Shown piece by piece: positions 23,095 through 33,670 of a stretch of DNA of 64,000 bases. How positions within the stretch are numbered: position 1 is the stretch's first letter; each line of letters opens with the position of its first letter. The notes under the pieces are model-generated. The model had not been told where the DNA came from and ran no database searches. It saw only the letters and a list, made by a program, of their open reading frames with translations. The position numbers were made by a program, and so were the translations under genes. Source of the DNA: Lasiosphaeris hirsuta (Eukaryota; Ascomycota; Sordariomycetes; Sordariales; Lasiosphaeriaceae); the NCBI GenBank assembly GCA_030549175.1, contig JAUKUA010000007.1:62001-126000 (forward strand), read 5' to 3'.

Positions 23095-23960
23095 TCACAA
23101 GGCCGTAGCGTGTTTCTCCTTCAACTTCGCTGCCATCGTCTTGCCCAGCGCCCTCGGACTCGCGCTCCCCCTAAGCTCCAGCACGGTAACTTGTAAGCCT
23201 ATCGCCTGGCGGAACCATCTTCGCAACTCGATGGCCATTAAATTATCCAGTCCCATCTGTGACAGATTCGAATCGATAATCTACTAACGCATCAGGCGTC
23301 ATCAACAAATCGAGCACCTTGCGACCCGTCTCACCCACAAGGAACTCTACAGTTGCGTCGTCATCCAATATCTCAGTCACCCCTGCTCTCCGCCAGGCGC
23401 GCAACGAACGCATTCAGAGACGGAGACTTGGATTCAGCCTGCGTAGTAGAGCCAGTTGTCTTGTTGTGGTAGAGCCCCATGTGGCAGTCGCGGCGCTAAT
23501 TCGTCGGGTTACCGTCATTGTCGAGGGGCAGGTTAGAACTTGAGTAAAGACTTATAATGATGTGTTCCTTTACTCTGCCAGCATTGAATCTGTCCCGCCC
23601 TATCATCGTGACCGGGAAGAGGCGGCTGCTAGGCGAAGAGGCTCGCCTCAACGTACCCGATGAACTTACGCTTATGCCTACGCTCCGCGAAAGGAAGACG
23701 AGATTTTGGCGCCTCTCTCGGCAAACCAGACGGCCAAGGAGCAACTGAGACTACTAGCCCCGCCAATGAGAAAGGAACGCCGCATCAAGACGGAATGAAA
23801 TCGGTTAGAGGGTCGAGACAGGACTCAGAGCGGCCGGATCCTCGAGCACATTGAGAATGATCTTGCCAATATGCTCGCCCTCTTACATATACCGAAACAC
23901 AAGCTTGACGTCGGCTGCATCAAATGTGGTGATGGGTGCTATTGGCCCGAGAAGACCCCG
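23095..23960 (-). pseudogene. highly reducing polyketide synthase remnant
   Basis: Three pieces of a reducing type I PKS lie in natural order on the minus strand. At about 23953-23812 is the end of an enoyl-reductase domain (ITTFDAADVKLVFRYM, stop, EGEHIGKIIL). At about 23744-23650 is the start of a ketoreductase (ERRQNLVFLSRS). At about 23285-23095 is the acyl-carrier protein (LSQMGLDNLMAIELRRWF) ending at a natural-looking stop. The bodies of the enoyl- and keto-reductases are missing. The attachment serine of the G-D-S-L motif is replaced by Asn, and a TAA interrupts a position that is normally CAA/CAG. No upstream KS, AT or DH domain is present in the window. Confidence 0.65.
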
Positions 23961-24104
23961 TATCCATAACCGCCACCTCAGTTGCATCGAGGAAACCCAG
24001 GCCCCATCATTCCTGTCTCGCACACGTCTGACATGAAGTTGTCGCCAAGGCTAATGTCACCAAACAACTTAACGATAGGCTGGGGTACGAGGGCACGTTG
24101 CCTA

Positions 24105-24282
24105 CTCGGCTAGAGTTGAAGCGATTCTGCATGCTGCGCCGCCGAAAATGAGCAATGGTAAGCCAACCTGAGCAAATCCTGAGCAGAGACTGAGCCGAGC
24201 CTGAGCGAGGGTAAGCAATGCCACGTGAGCGAAGTACAAAAGTGGAAATTTTGTGAGCCCAGATTCGTCTCACATTACAGCC
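24105..24282 (+). repeat. dispersed TGAGC-rich repeat, copy 1
   Basis: This copy shares ordered blocks with 30290-30482: a GTTGAAGCGATT start, GCCGAAAATG, a run of TGAGC units spaced about 10 nt apart, GCCACGTG and CCCAGATTCGTC near the end. Similarity is about 70-80% by eye with several indels. It is inserted beside the polyketide synthase remnant. A shorter inverted relative with AGCTCA/GGCTCA spacing lies at 24886-24935. No coding capacity is evident. Confidence 0.6.
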
Positions 24283-25180
24283 AAAATGATCTCCGGAATC
24301 ATAACCTCCTTTGTGAAAGATCTCATCCTGCGAGTTGGCATGACGCTTGCCCCCGTTCGCACCGAACTTATGCTTCCTGGTGACTTAGATAAAGTCTATA
24401 GACAGGCATATGCGTGAAAGTGCGTCAGTTCCCCGCAAGATAATATCTCCCAGACGGTATCCTCCGTCCATCTGCGAGGAATTGAGGCTACTGCGGTGGG
24501 AAGGGAATATCTTTAGCTTGTTAGAAATACCGTACTACAAATTGAAAGTGCTAAATGTAATTAAAACGTGTTTTTTTCTTCTGGTATACCAGGGGGCTAT
24601 ATTCTTTATAAGACTATACCAACTTTAAAATATTTCCTAATACATAATGGGGAAATTAAAAGAGTAATAAGGAATTAGGGACACTCCTTCCTCTACCCCT
24701 TTCTGTACTTCGCCTCTTTATATACAGTTAAGCGTCTAAGCTGCAATAGATACCAGCAGAATCCTATTGTGCGATTAACGTTACTGCTGATGTGACTGTA
24801 CTTTAGGCGGTATGGTTAGTATAAACCGAGGAATATACTGGAATCTCCACATGGCAACTTTAGTCGAGGGTCCAAAATTGGGCCACACTAGCTCACCCAT
24901 AGCTCATCCTAGCTCAGGAGCGGCTCAGGATCACGCATAAACATGGAAATTGCTGAGGGCAACTTTCGGGTATAACAATAGGCTGTTGTTGTATAGTAAC
25001 GCCCTCCACACGCGCCTCACGGATAAGCTTGTGGCGCCTCGACCGAGGCGGAGGGAGCTGTCGGCGCCGGCGGAGACCCGTGCGAGGAAATAGATGATTT
25101 AGACATGGATTGCATTGAGGTGTGTGGGTGGAAAACATGATGGGCAGGGGGTCGATCGGTTTATTAGGGGTTCGCGCCTT
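24283..25180. other. TA-rich gene-free stretch
   Basis: A short plus-strand frame at about 24285-24418 (ISGIITSFVKDLILRVGMTL...) reads like protein but was not identified. 24530-24860 is TA-rich repeat-like DNA. 24886-24935 holds a short inverted relative of the TGAGC repeat. Confidence 0.35.
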
Positions 25181-27207
25181 CTAGGTGAGACGCACCACAC
25201 CCAGCTCTCCCTGCCTTACAAACTGCACTTTCTTCCGTCCTGCCCACTCGGCGAGCCGCTTCTCGTCCGTCAGCCCGGCCACGGGCACCGGCTCGTCCAC
25301 CATGTGCAACAGCAGCGGCAGTGGCGACGCCTTCCAGACCGGCCTGTCGCGGTACGCGTATCGCCCCCCAAGAGAGTAACAACCAGCAGCGCCACCGTCG
25401 CCAGGTACAGCGCTACGAGCCACAGCAGCCAGGCCCAGGCAAAGGCGACACACACAGTCGTGGTGTGCACGGTGCCGAGCGCCGGACGGGGGATGCCGGG
25501 GAAGGGGTCGTCGAGGGACCGGGGCCGGGTGTAGAGCGTAGAGCCGGCCCGGCGGAAGTGCCCGCTCACGACGGTTGCGAAGCGGGCCACGACCTCGGAC
25601 ACGGTGGTGAGGGTGGGCGCCCCGCCGTCGGTGCCGCCGCTGCCCCAGAAGTTCTCGAGCCAAAACTTCCCGTTGCCGCAGTTCAAACCGCGCGTGTCCA
25701 CGTTGTTAACGCAGGTGCCGGCAAGCAAATTGCCGGTGAAGTCCGGATAGTTAGCGCCGTTTAGGTAGGCGGCGAGCGCGCGGGCGTAGGTGGCCTCGAG
25801 GATGTAGACGCATTCGAACGGGGCCGGGACTGTCGTTCCGTTGATGACGACATCTGTAAAGTTGTGCCTGGTCCTGTCGAGGCGTGAGAAGTTGCTCAGG
25901 TCGTAGGGTTGATTGTCGATCAGGCACGGGATTTCTAGCGCCGTGTAGTTCATCATCGAGTTCCTGTCGTTAGGCAGGGACATGGACTTGGATGCGGACG
26001 ACGTGGAGACGACGACCTCGTCGAGGTGGCCGTTGGTTACGGCGCCGTGGAACCGCTGGATGCAGGGATGGAGCGCGCACGACACGGCAAGCGCGCGCTG
26101 GAGACTGCTTAGAAAGGTACTGGAGCTGTTGTTGCACGCAGCGTAGCCCGGACTGTCGCTGCACGGGGCGTTTGTGAGAGTTAAGATGGTAACGTTGGCG
26201 ATGGAGTCGGACGCCACGGCGGCAAACTCGGGCGTGAACAGCTTGCTCTCTACAGAGAAGTTGTTGCCAAAGGGGCCCGACGCCAGATTGAGCTGAGAGT
26301 TGAGCTGAAGACCGTTGGGCATGGAAAAAAGGACATCTGACGACTTGTTCGCCTCGGCGGTCGTGTTCGTGATCAGCGCGCTCGTGTCGATGCACGCATG
26401 GCAGAGTCCGATGCTGCTGTACGTCACGCCCCCGTGCTCGGCAAAGGTGCAGTTCCCCGTGGAGCACGTCACGGGCATGGCAGAGTCGTTGCCCTGGGGA
26501 TTGACAAGCCCGTTGAGCAGGGCACCCTTGCCCGTCGCGGACAGGTCCCACAGTCCGGCGCCGTAGCGGCGGTATTCGCCCGTCATGAGGTTGGCTACAG
26601 CGATGGACGCGGTCGCACCCCCAACTACCTGGTCACACGGGACCGTGCGGATAGCCTGCTGCGAGACGGGCCCGACGCCGAGGGCGAGCAGCAGGGTGGC
26701 CGCGCCGAGCATGACCACGGGGCTCCGTGGGCCGCGCAGGAGCAGCTGCGCCGACGCCGTGACGGAAACGCTAGCGGCGTCGATGCGCTGCAGGTCCAGC
26801 AGGGGCCGCGGCTTGCGACCGCCTAGCCAAGACCACTTTTGCTGGCTCATGACGGCGGCTACGGGTGCGATGGCGGCCAGCCGGAACCCGACCGAGAGCA
26901 GGGACACGAGGGTGCTGAGGTTGATGGCCAGCGGCCAGCTGGGGATCGGCTCGCCGTCGTAGTGGGCGATGACGGCCCAGATGGTGGCCAGGAAGCCGCC
27001 GGCGGCGACGAGGGAGGCCATCTCGTTGATCCAAAGCTGCAGGACGTGCCGCCGACGACGACGTTGGAGAGAGCTAGGTCCTTTCATGTTCTGCGTCCGA
27101 GACTCCTCGACCAGGCCGTCGTGCGGCGCGCTGTTCTCGTTTTCCGCGAGCTCCTCCCCGACCGAGACTTGGTATGCTGCAGGCTTGTGCTCGACCGAAG
27201 ACGCCAT
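25181..27207 (-). pseudogene. DUF3176 membrane protein gene with a 1-nt frameshift
   Basis: From the ATG at 27207 the frame encodes a DUF3176-type protein. A basic N-terminus (QRRRRRHVL) leads into the family signature (WINEMASLVAAGGFLATIWA, then YDGEPIPSWP, NLSTLVSLLSVGFR, VAAVMSQQKW and DLQRIDAASV), with two or three membrane helices. A large Cys- and N-glycosylation-rich lumenal or external domain and a C-terminal membrane helix (WAWLLWLVALYLATVALLVV) follow. At 25367-25372 a run of six Gs puts the translation out of frame. One more G would join LLGG to RYAYRDRPVWKASPLPLLLH, the expected ending, which closes at the stop 25181-25183. The rest is intact, so this is either a recent mutation or a sequencing error in a homopolymer. 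The function of the family is unknown. Confidence 0.8.
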
Positions 27208-27990
27208 GGCTGAGCAAACGGGACAGACGGAGAGGTAGGACTCCGTGTCAGCGAGCAAACGCGTATTGATGAGATACCTTGGGCTAGATAGGGAATCTTG
27301 AGTTGCCTCTTCTTATCCCACAGAAGACGACCTACTTACGTTGTTTAGGCTGACATGTAGGTGCCCACACAACCAACAACACTTGGACCTCGCCAGACCG
27401 ACGTGTTGGGGGCGGTCTGCAGATATGCTACGATAACGGCTGTGACTATGGGACAGGGATCGCGGCGTACCCAAGCAAATCATAGCGTATCATTAAGCTA
27501 TTGCGTCTGCCATGTATGTATTTGTCTACGAGTGGTGCATATGCCCCACTTTGGTTGCTACACTGAGCTTGTATCTACGCAGTAGGGGCCTGAAAATCTG
27601 TCGATAAGCACCAAATCTGGCAACATGCAGCGCTCGCAGTTGCCAACACGGCTAAAATGCATAATCATTTCAGCAAGCACCTTGGTCCATTGACGTTGAT
27701 ATCCTTGTAGAGGCGCTAGTCACACAGCTAAAAGAAATGGGTCAAGGTCCCTCTTTTCCGCAATGCAAAAGCTCCTCGTTCGGTTTCATTCTTTTTCTCT
27801 CGACTAACCATTCCCGTACCCTCTCACAGCCTAACTCTATGTAACGCATCGCACAGGCAGACAGAGGAATCAACGAGCTTATACGATTACGTCCCGCGGG
27901 GTAGCACCGGCACGGTCGGAGCGAAGTTGAAAACTAGATCAAGGCTATGGAAATGAACAAAATCACCTCGAAGATACACTGTTCCGGGAG
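27208..27990. other. intergenic
   Basis: Upstream region of the DUF3176 gene. No coding frame was recognised. Confidence 0.4.
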
Positions 27991-27991
27991 A

Positions 27992-29233
27992 TCTAGAATG
28001 GGATCTGATAGGCAGGCACTACCCTTTTGATCCACAGGCACTATAGACAGGCACTAGCTGCAGGGTTAGGGTTATGTGTGAGAAAAGATTTTCACCGCTT
28101 TTAAGCTCCCAGACGGAGGGGGTATGCCAATCAAGGCGCAACCCCGCCATGCCAGCCAAGTGTCAGGCCGACTTGCGTGCAATTGAATGCCCACCACTTT
28201 CAAGGCCAGCCATCAAATCCTATAAGTCTACAACCCCACTCATCTTCAATCTTTTTCAATCTTTTTCCTCGCAACAACAGCAACAAAGGTCTACATGCCT
28301 ACCTACAGCCATAACTGCGTTCAATGCTAATATCGTCGATGTAGATCGATTCTACGCTTTCAAAAGCATCGAATTCGACCTTTTCCACCCTCGATACCCT
28401 TGTGCGCGTCTGTAGGGGACCCTACATGATGCCGCTGTAAGATTCCGACCCCGCGCCCGAGCGTGTGACCGTAAACGACGACGATTTTCAAAGTTCCAGC
28501 TTTCGGTACGCCAATTGAGCTTACGGATGAGCGCCCCCGGGGGTTCCCCTACGAAGATTAGAACGGCTTTTCCAGTGAAGAAAATAGTTAAGAGGAGGAT
28601 AGTAAGAAAATGAATAATAGGATAACGAAGAAGATGTTATTCTTAATCCTCCCGATGGCGGAATTAAACGCCCTAACGAGAGCGTTAGCCCTATAGCCAC
28701 CATATAAGAGCTCCAGGATAAAGTTATAGGAATTATCATCAATGCTTTAAAGTATCACGCTATAGGCGCTCGCGAGGTTGGCGCTATCGTTAGACAATTT
28801 CCCCGAGATATACCTCAAGAGAAGGGAACATCTACAATGCCAGGACGAGGCTTCGGTGCCAGGAGTTAGCGCTGACCCTCCTGCCACCAAGAAGACTTGC
28901 AGCGGTTAGGAGGTCCGGCCAGCGACTAGGGCACTGGCATGGTGGCTGTTAGGTATGTAGTTATGTAGTGTTGCACTTCAAAGACTGCGGATTTGGCATT
29001 TTCAGGGCTCAAGGCCTTTCAATTCAATTGTGCGGCATATAGGGCGTTGTAAGGCATTGCGATGTTGGTGTTGTCGTTCTCCATTTTTGCAGGTCAATTG
29101 GTGCATCGGTTTGACACTCATTTGAATGGCGATTTTGATGGCTAGCATGCTATGGGGTAAACCTAGAAAACGTGACCGGCAGAATTGACCAAGTGCCTGT
29201 CTATAGTGCCTGTCTATCAGATCCCTCTAGAAT
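27992..29233. mobile_element. non-autonomous inverted-repeat element
   Basis: The two ends are inverted copies. The left end, 27992-28056, contains GGATCTGATAGGCAGGCACT and a second AGGCACTATAGACAGGCACT. The right end, 29191-29233, reads in reverse complement GGGATCTGATAGACAGGCAC and continues CTATAGACAGGCACT. The 1.24-kb interior has no transposase frame; it holds unrelated short frames and TA-rich text around 28560-28740. A MITE-like or internally deleted DNA transposon is the simplest reading. No clear target duplication was found, so the exact outer ends are uncertain. Confidence 0.55.
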
Positions 29234-30289
29234 ATCTGAAAGAGAAGAGCTAGATAGGATGGAAGTCTAGCTGATCTAGAGAATGATAAAGGACGATTTG
29301 GATAACAACGCGTTCGTCGGGCAGCTTCTAGTCTGGTGTTTTGGCGAAATGCTTCATTACCTGCACATCTCAAGGATCGGAAGGCCTATATTTGTTTATA
29401 TATCTAAACAAAGTTAAATCTCGGCATCAATAATTTGTACGGTCTCAACTTACGAATGCCACACTGTAAGTGTTTGTGAATATTCTTGCTTGCTCTTAGG
29501 CCTTAGATTCCTTATAACAGTTTGAGAGCTAATCTTAGAGCGCTCTGCTGTAAGGCCTCTCCTTTCAGCCCGTTTAATAACGGTATTTTCTAAATCTGAC
29601 GTCTTCGGTTCCAGTTCCATGCTGAATTGTAGTGCTTTGTCGAAATATGTTGATGAGGTTAGGATTGAATAACAGGGGGAGCGTTTGTAGGAGGTATAAA
29701 CACGAGACTTAGAGAACGGAAATGTCTAGCGCTCGGGTAAAGTAATAAGAATACAAAGGAGAAGGTCTCTTCGCACCGTACCAACCGTCCCCCCGTACCG
29801 TAGCCCGCTCTCTCCCATTACCAAGTATATTTATCCGGCCAATTAAGCCTGGGATTACGACCGTGTATACGACCGAGGTCGCCGTCTGCCTGACTCTATC
29901 GCGACGCCTGCTGCGGTACGTTGGTCTGGCGGCAAGTGCTGGCCTACTCCGTGATACCACCCACAACTTCGTAGTACGCGGCCCGTCTGATCCAGGTTGT
30001 TCGTGCGGCCTCTGGCAACTGAACCACGACCAGTCCCCCGGCCAACTTGTACCTGTGAGCGTCGCTGAGCCCGTAAATCATACTATCTTCCTCGTTACTT
30101 AGGTCGTTGATATCGATATCGAGATTATAGTCAAGATCACAGTGGTATAGCTGGTTGGATAAGGTGGGGCTACGATACGGGGGACGGCTGGTACGGTGCG
30201 AAGAGACCTTATACAAAAAGACTGTTAGTTTCAAAAATGGGACACATTTTGAACATCTTTTTATATAGGACCAGTTCTGGGCCCCCTCG
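29234..30289. other. AT-rich stretch with a possible gene relic
   Basis: A minus-strand frame at 29944-30576 runs through the TGAGC repeat and into text such as NLDIDINDLSNEEDSMIYGLSDAHRYKLAGG. It is open by chance over the repeat and matches no family I know. Another short frame lies at 29709-29966. This may be the tail of a decayed gene. Confidence 0.25.
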
Positions 30290-30482
30290 GGTAGGGTTGA
30301 AGCGATTCGCAGACTGCCCCCCCGCCGCTTGCCGAAAATGGTAATTAGGGTGAGCAAAGGTGAGCCAGCCTGAGCGAATCCTGAGCAGCCACTGAGCCGA
30401 GCCTGAGCCATACTGAGCAACGCCACGTGCGTGAGGTACGAAAAAGGAAATTTCATGTGCCCAGATTCGTCGCATACTACAC
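30290..30482 (+). repeat. dispersed TGAGC-rich repeat, copy 2
   Basis: Second copy of the element at 24105-24282, in the same orientation and somewhat longer because of insertions near 30312-30330. The TGAGC unit recurs about eight times at 9-12 nt intervals, and CCCAGATTCGTC is conserved near the end. Confidence 0.6.
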
Positions 30483-30588
30483 GGAGAATCTTCTGATTAG
30501 TCGCACCCGACCTGGACTGAGCCCTCCTTTCCCCCCATTCCCACCGCATAATCACGCAGATCGTGACATTATCCAACTGGCCGTGCTA

Positions 30589-30694
30589 ACCCTTATTCTT
30601 TAAGTTCCCCGACGTTCAATCAGACTGCGGATGCTGAACGTACCCTTATTCTTTAAGTTCCCCGACGTTCAATCAGACTGCGGATGCTGAACGT
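30589..30694. repeat. perfect 53-bp tandem duplication
   Basis: 30589-30641 and 30642-30694 are identical. Each begins ACCCTTATTCTTTAAG and ends GGATGCTGAACGT. The absence of any mismatch suggests a recent duplication or an assembly artefact. Confidence 0.9.
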
Positions 30695-31000
30695 GGCCCA
30701 TTTAGGCGGCGGCGTTATGAAACGCGCTCATCTCCGGGCCTGCTTGAGTGTGGACGATGGCATTTCAGTGATGTGGTGGTAGTTTCTATAACGGCATATT
30801 ATGTTCGACAGAGGCACCCAAAAAAATCCAATGGTAAAAAGACTCTTGCAGTCGGAGGTTAAAGGTAAGAAAGAAATCCAGCTGCCGATTCGCAAAGCGT
30901 CAATCCTTTTGGTCCGGCGAACCCATCCCGTCCACCAAACCACCAATCTCACCTCCAACCCACCCAAAAGAAAGAAAAAATTGCCCTGGCCCACCCTCCC

Positions 31001-31168
31001 ACCACGCACTCCTCCATCATCACCCCCCTCCCGCGCATCCTCTCCCTGCTTTTCAAACACTCCCTGACCGCCACCTACTTCACCGGGTCCTGGAGGCTGG
31101 GCCTCTACCCGGCCGTCATCACCGCCCTCGAGGAGCAGGGCCACGAGGCCGCCTGGCACCGGTGGTAG
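31001..31168 (+). pseudogene. short coding fragment, unidentified
   Basis: One plus-strand frame reads ILSLLFKHSLTATYFTGSWR followed by LGLYPAVITALEEQGHEAAW and then stops. The amphipathic pattern and clean codon use suggest a true coding remnant of some 55 residues. I do not recognise the family, and no start or continuation is visible. Confidence 0.3.
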
Positions 31169-31256
31169 CATGAGGTCTGGCAATGTCCCTGACGCGGGAC
31201 GAGGAACAAGGGGAATCTCGAGACAAAGCAACGGACGAGAAAGAATACCTCGGTTC

Positions 31257-33670
31257 CTATCTCCACACAAGTACGAGTACTATGAGGAAGAGGACTAGCA
31301 GCCAGACATGGAATCCTCCCCATTTTTGGTCGAATGCCTGGTTGGCATATGGATCTGTCAAGTCCGAGAGAGCAATCTTGCCGGCCTCGGTTTGTGGGAA
31401 CGTCTTCCCATGGTGGACTAATTCTATCTGATGCTGCAACGTAACTGTTGGCATGTCGACGAGGTGGAAGACAATTCGTCTTGCCGAAGGATAGGACCCG
31501 TCATGTTGCAAGACCAGAGAGCCGGAACCGGTCATGGCCTTCCAGTAGTTATCCTTCAGTTCCTGTTCGCGGCGTAGCAGCTCCTGCTCCACCTCAGTGG
31601 TTGGGTTCGGGGGCCACATATTCGTGACGAGAACGCAATTCTTGAAGGCATCCTTGCCTAGAAGGTGCTCGAGAACGTCAAACTGCTACATTGTGAAAGA
31701 ATGTTATCTTTTAGGCCGGGATGCAACTTGAAAAAGTTCCGTTGTTGCTTACCTTCTTGTTGACCCCGCCAATTCGTCGATGGGTGATATCGTGGAGGTA
31801 GACTATACCACGAAGCAGCTTACCGCCTTTGTAGTAGGTCCTGAGCAGCCCCGAGATCATGCGTAGGATTTCGTAGTCGGGGACTCGGGAATCATCGAAT
31901 CCCGGTGTATCGATCAAGTAGACCTTTCGACCGTCAATTTGCGCCAAGTACCATGAGATCTGAGCCGTTTCTTGTAACACGGTGGTTAGATTATCAGGAG
32001 CAGGTAGGCGTACAATACATCACACCCACCTGATTCAAGGTTTCTCCCGATAACCGGTCGGGCTTTGGTGCTAATATGACGGCCTCCTAACGTGTTGATA
32101 AACGTGCTCTTGCCGGTGCCCGTCCTGCCCATGACGGCAATGATTGGAGCTGACGGGTCGATTGTCGGCTCGGACATGGAGATGCCGAGTAAAAACAAAA
32201 CCGTAATCAGGATGAGCTTGAAGAGTGTAAGTAGCATGCTCTGCTTCGGTCGCGGCCTTTCGATAGCCAAGGCGCGGTGGCTGTGTCGGGTACCTGGGAA
32301 ATGACATGATGCGAATGTCAGTTCGATACCAGAAGATCCACCAATGGCAGGGACAACAACTCAACGGTACAACTCACCCACTGTCCGTAACTCCTTCCGG
32401 AGTTTCCCAGCACAGCGTTCCATTTCCCCATCTTCGGAAAACCTGTTCATGTGGGCGATGGTCTTGTTCCTGATCTGGGCTTCCTTGTTGTATTCCTCAA
32501 GACCGATGTCGCTCAGCCCCCTGAGGACGTTGAAGCGGAAGTATGTTCCAGCTTGCCGCATATCGCTGTGATCCCTCTCAAACGCGGAGGCCGTCCTCTC
32601 CGTCTCGGTAGCCATGGCGACGAGGGCTCTTGCGACATCGAGATAGTGCGGTCCAAATGCATGGCCATCCGTGACCCCGGTACCGATGGACACGAGACAG
32701 CAAGTGGACTCCTCGAACTTGGTGCTGCCAGGTGGCATCCAAAGGTCCCGCGCCGAATCCCACACTTCATTAACGGGGTTGTTACAGCCCGTCGCTCCAT
32801 CTATGTACTCTCTCTGCTCAATCTTGATGGGACTGAAACAGGTTGTCGCCGCTGACGTTGCCCTGCCACCGCATCAGGACACATCGAAGCATATTGGGTT
32901 TTGATGGAACGTACCGTGCAGCCTCCCAGATTTTGACCCCTTCGAAATCCGTCCGCTTATTAGTGGATGAATAGCTTCGAAAGTGTGCGGTATTCGTGTC
33001 ATCTGCGCTTGTGGCGCAGACGAAGCTGGGTTGGGGGGGGGGGGGGACCATCAGTTCTCTATTCTTTGCCATTCGGCGTGGAGGAAGGGGCCAGGAATCT
33101 TGCTCTCTTACACTTTGCACCTGCATTCAGAGCTGTCGTCTGGCTTCAGCAGCGCATCAGAATCATACCCACAAAGCCCAACGATATCCTTGATGGCACG
33201 TTCGAGCTCTTGTGCGCTGAACTTGGCCCGCACATCCCCCCTCCAATTCAGCCAGTTCAGCGGCCACCATGTTTCCTTGAACACGCGACCCATGAGAGCG
33301 ATGTAGGCATCGATACACTCCTCGGTGGTCATTTCAAGCCGACCCAGCATGATAGCGATCAGTCTAGTTGTGAGTCAGCGGAGGTCGCGTCGAGAGTGAT
33401 GCCTAGGGGCGGATATAACTACCCGCCAGTGCTCGTGCCGCCTATCATGTCAAAGACCTCGCAGGGTTTTGGCGGATGGTCTTGGTCAATCTTCTGCATC
33501 AAACGTTGGAGGATGAAAAGTGAGGACAAGCCTCGGACGCCGCCGCCATCCAACGAAAGGAGGCGATAGCCGTTAGCAGAAGAGCCACTCTTCGCTGGTG
33601 CAGGCGGGTCTCGGGCAGGTGTAAGGGGGCCTCGGGTTTGAGCCTCGAGTACGGGTTGAGCTTTCGTCAT
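31257..33670 (-). CDS. patatin-like phospholipase - TM - AIG1-like GTPase - TM fusion
   Basis: Seven exons (33670-33423, 33363-33112, 33025-32915, 32862-32378, 32293-32030, 31970-31753, 31685-31257) join in phase to 668 aa. The N-terminal patatin domain has DGGGVRG (41-47, oxyanion hole), GTSTG (78-82, nucleophile Ser80) and DGA (225-227, catalytic Asp), so it should be an active lipid acyl hydrolase. After a linker comes a membrane helix (386-403), then a GTPase of the AIG1/IMAP kind: GRTGTGKST (421-429), DTPGFDD (474-480) and VTNMW near 546. A second membrane helix is at the very C-terminus (about 653-667). The fourth intron (32377-32294, GTGAGT...CCCAG) joins the two halves in frame; without it the patatin part would end nine codons later, and two separate genes are the alternative. 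Fungal patatin effectors are known on NLR-like receptors, usually with NACHT or NB-ARC, so a signalling role in self-defence is an inference. Confidence 0.75.

Noticed and set aside
28063..28074. Telomere-like GGGTTAGGGTTA
   Set aside because: Only two TTAGGG units inside the inverted-repeat element, with genes continuing on both sides. It is not a chromosome end, and two units are expected by chance in 64 kb.
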